Positions 63,786 to 64,000 of a DNA stretch of 64,000 bases are shown here, in pieces (position 1 is the first letter of the stretch; each line of letters begins with the position of its first letter). A program made the translations under genes and the position numbers. The DNA is taken from positions 434,001-498,000 of the forward strand of contig NZ_JARXVH010000004.1 in assembly GCF_029892565.1 (NCBI RefSeq), read 5' to 3'. A model generated the notes under the pieces. It made no database searches and was not told the DNA's origin. It was given only the letters and a program-made list of their open reading frames with translations. The stretch comes from Streptomyces pseudovenezuelae (GTDB lineage Bacteria; Actinomycetota; Actinomycetes; Streptomycetales; Streptomycetaceae).

Positions 63786-64000
63786 CCCGTCCCACCGCCG
63801 TCCGACTGCGCGGCCTCACCCGGTCGTTCGAGGGGCGTACGGTCCTCGACGGCCTCGATCTCGACATCCCCGCCGGACAGTTCGTGGCCCTCCTCGGGCA
63901 CAGCGGCTCCGGCAAGTCCACGCTGCTGCGGGCCGTCGCGGGCCTCGACCACGAGGTCGCCGGGAGCGGGCGGCTCACCGCCCCGGAAAGGGTGTCGGTC
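63761..64000 (+). CDS. ABC transporter ATP-binding protein, SsuB/TauB type, N-terminal part
   Basis: Begins GTG at 63761 with GGAGG eight bases upstream, inside the permease gene. Visible are [20 protein letters not shown], Walker [21 protein letters not shown] and [16 protein letters not shown]. The [11 protein letters not shown] loop and the short GLDHE insertion are typical of SsuB/TauB ATPases. The gene continues past the end of the window. Confidence 0.93.
   Translation, partial: MAPHTEQLTRPTAVRLRGLTRSFEGRTVLDGLDLDIPAGQFVALLGHSGSGKSTLLRAVAGLDHEVAGSGRLTAPERVSV

Overview
The window is high-GC DNA from a Streptomyces chromosome. The evidence is codon use with G or C at third positions, the order tig-clpP1-clpP2-clpX-valS-folC-ndk-mreB-mreC-mreD-mrdA-rodA (all on the minus strand) that I know from Streptomyces, a very long RNase E/G with low-complexity ends, and frequent GTG starts with GTGA/ATGA overlaps. 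The species cannot be named from the sequence.

Layout. 1-2400: an rmlB-rmlA pair (dTDP-sugar synthesis), a decayed gene fragment and a small unknown gene. 2512-8736: rne, a TIGR03936/DUF2344 protein and a repeat-rich membrane protein. 8794-22215: an accessory block of about 13.5 kb. Its left half holds an XRE/MmyB regulator divergent from an alpha/beta hydrolase, an arsenic cassette (arsR-arsC divergent from arsM), scars of a VOC gene and an HxlR regulator, a DUF899 gene and a large Mrr-like endonuclease fused to a TerD domain. Its right half (16.0-22.2 kb) is a graveyard of integrated elements. Four copies of the last ~33 codons of the adjacent radical-SAM gene lie in tandem (16068, 18880, 19766 and the functional one at 22216), all sharing a TCCATCTGC core. 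Between them are an N-terminally truncated large serine recombinase, an N-terminally truncated plasmid-type Rep, a membrane protein resembling Pycsar/SLATT effectors, a lipoprotein and a pentapeptide-repeat membrane protein. This looks like serial integration into the 3' end of the radical-SAM gene followed by decay.

22.2-43.8 kb is conserved core: radical SAM TIGR03960, CYTH-CHAD, the mre/mrd wall-synthesis cluster, ndk, DUF4233, folC, valS, the ClpXP genes with a ClgR-like operator in front of clpP1, trigger factor, tRNA-Pro(TGG) and tRNA-Gly(TCC). Clear hairpin terminators separate several of these units.

43.8-60 kb is ordinary chromosomal content: a small membrane protein, acyltransferase, HD protein, FtsX-type ABC exporter, PP2C phosphatase, Eis-like acetyltransferase, Nei-like glycosylase, rpiB, amino-acid permease, Ser/Thr kinase, an LPKTG surface protein, an FAD oxidase and bioY.

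60.2-64.0 kb is a sulfonate/taurine-type ABC operon with a ROK regulator. Two tiny cysteine-containing leader ORFs precede it: one of the 'RRHVDLRRV...C' type in front of the ROK gene and one ending Cys-Cys-stop in front of the substrate-binding protein gene. This suggests cysteine-responsive control at two points of the same locus. The last gene (ATPase) runs off the window.
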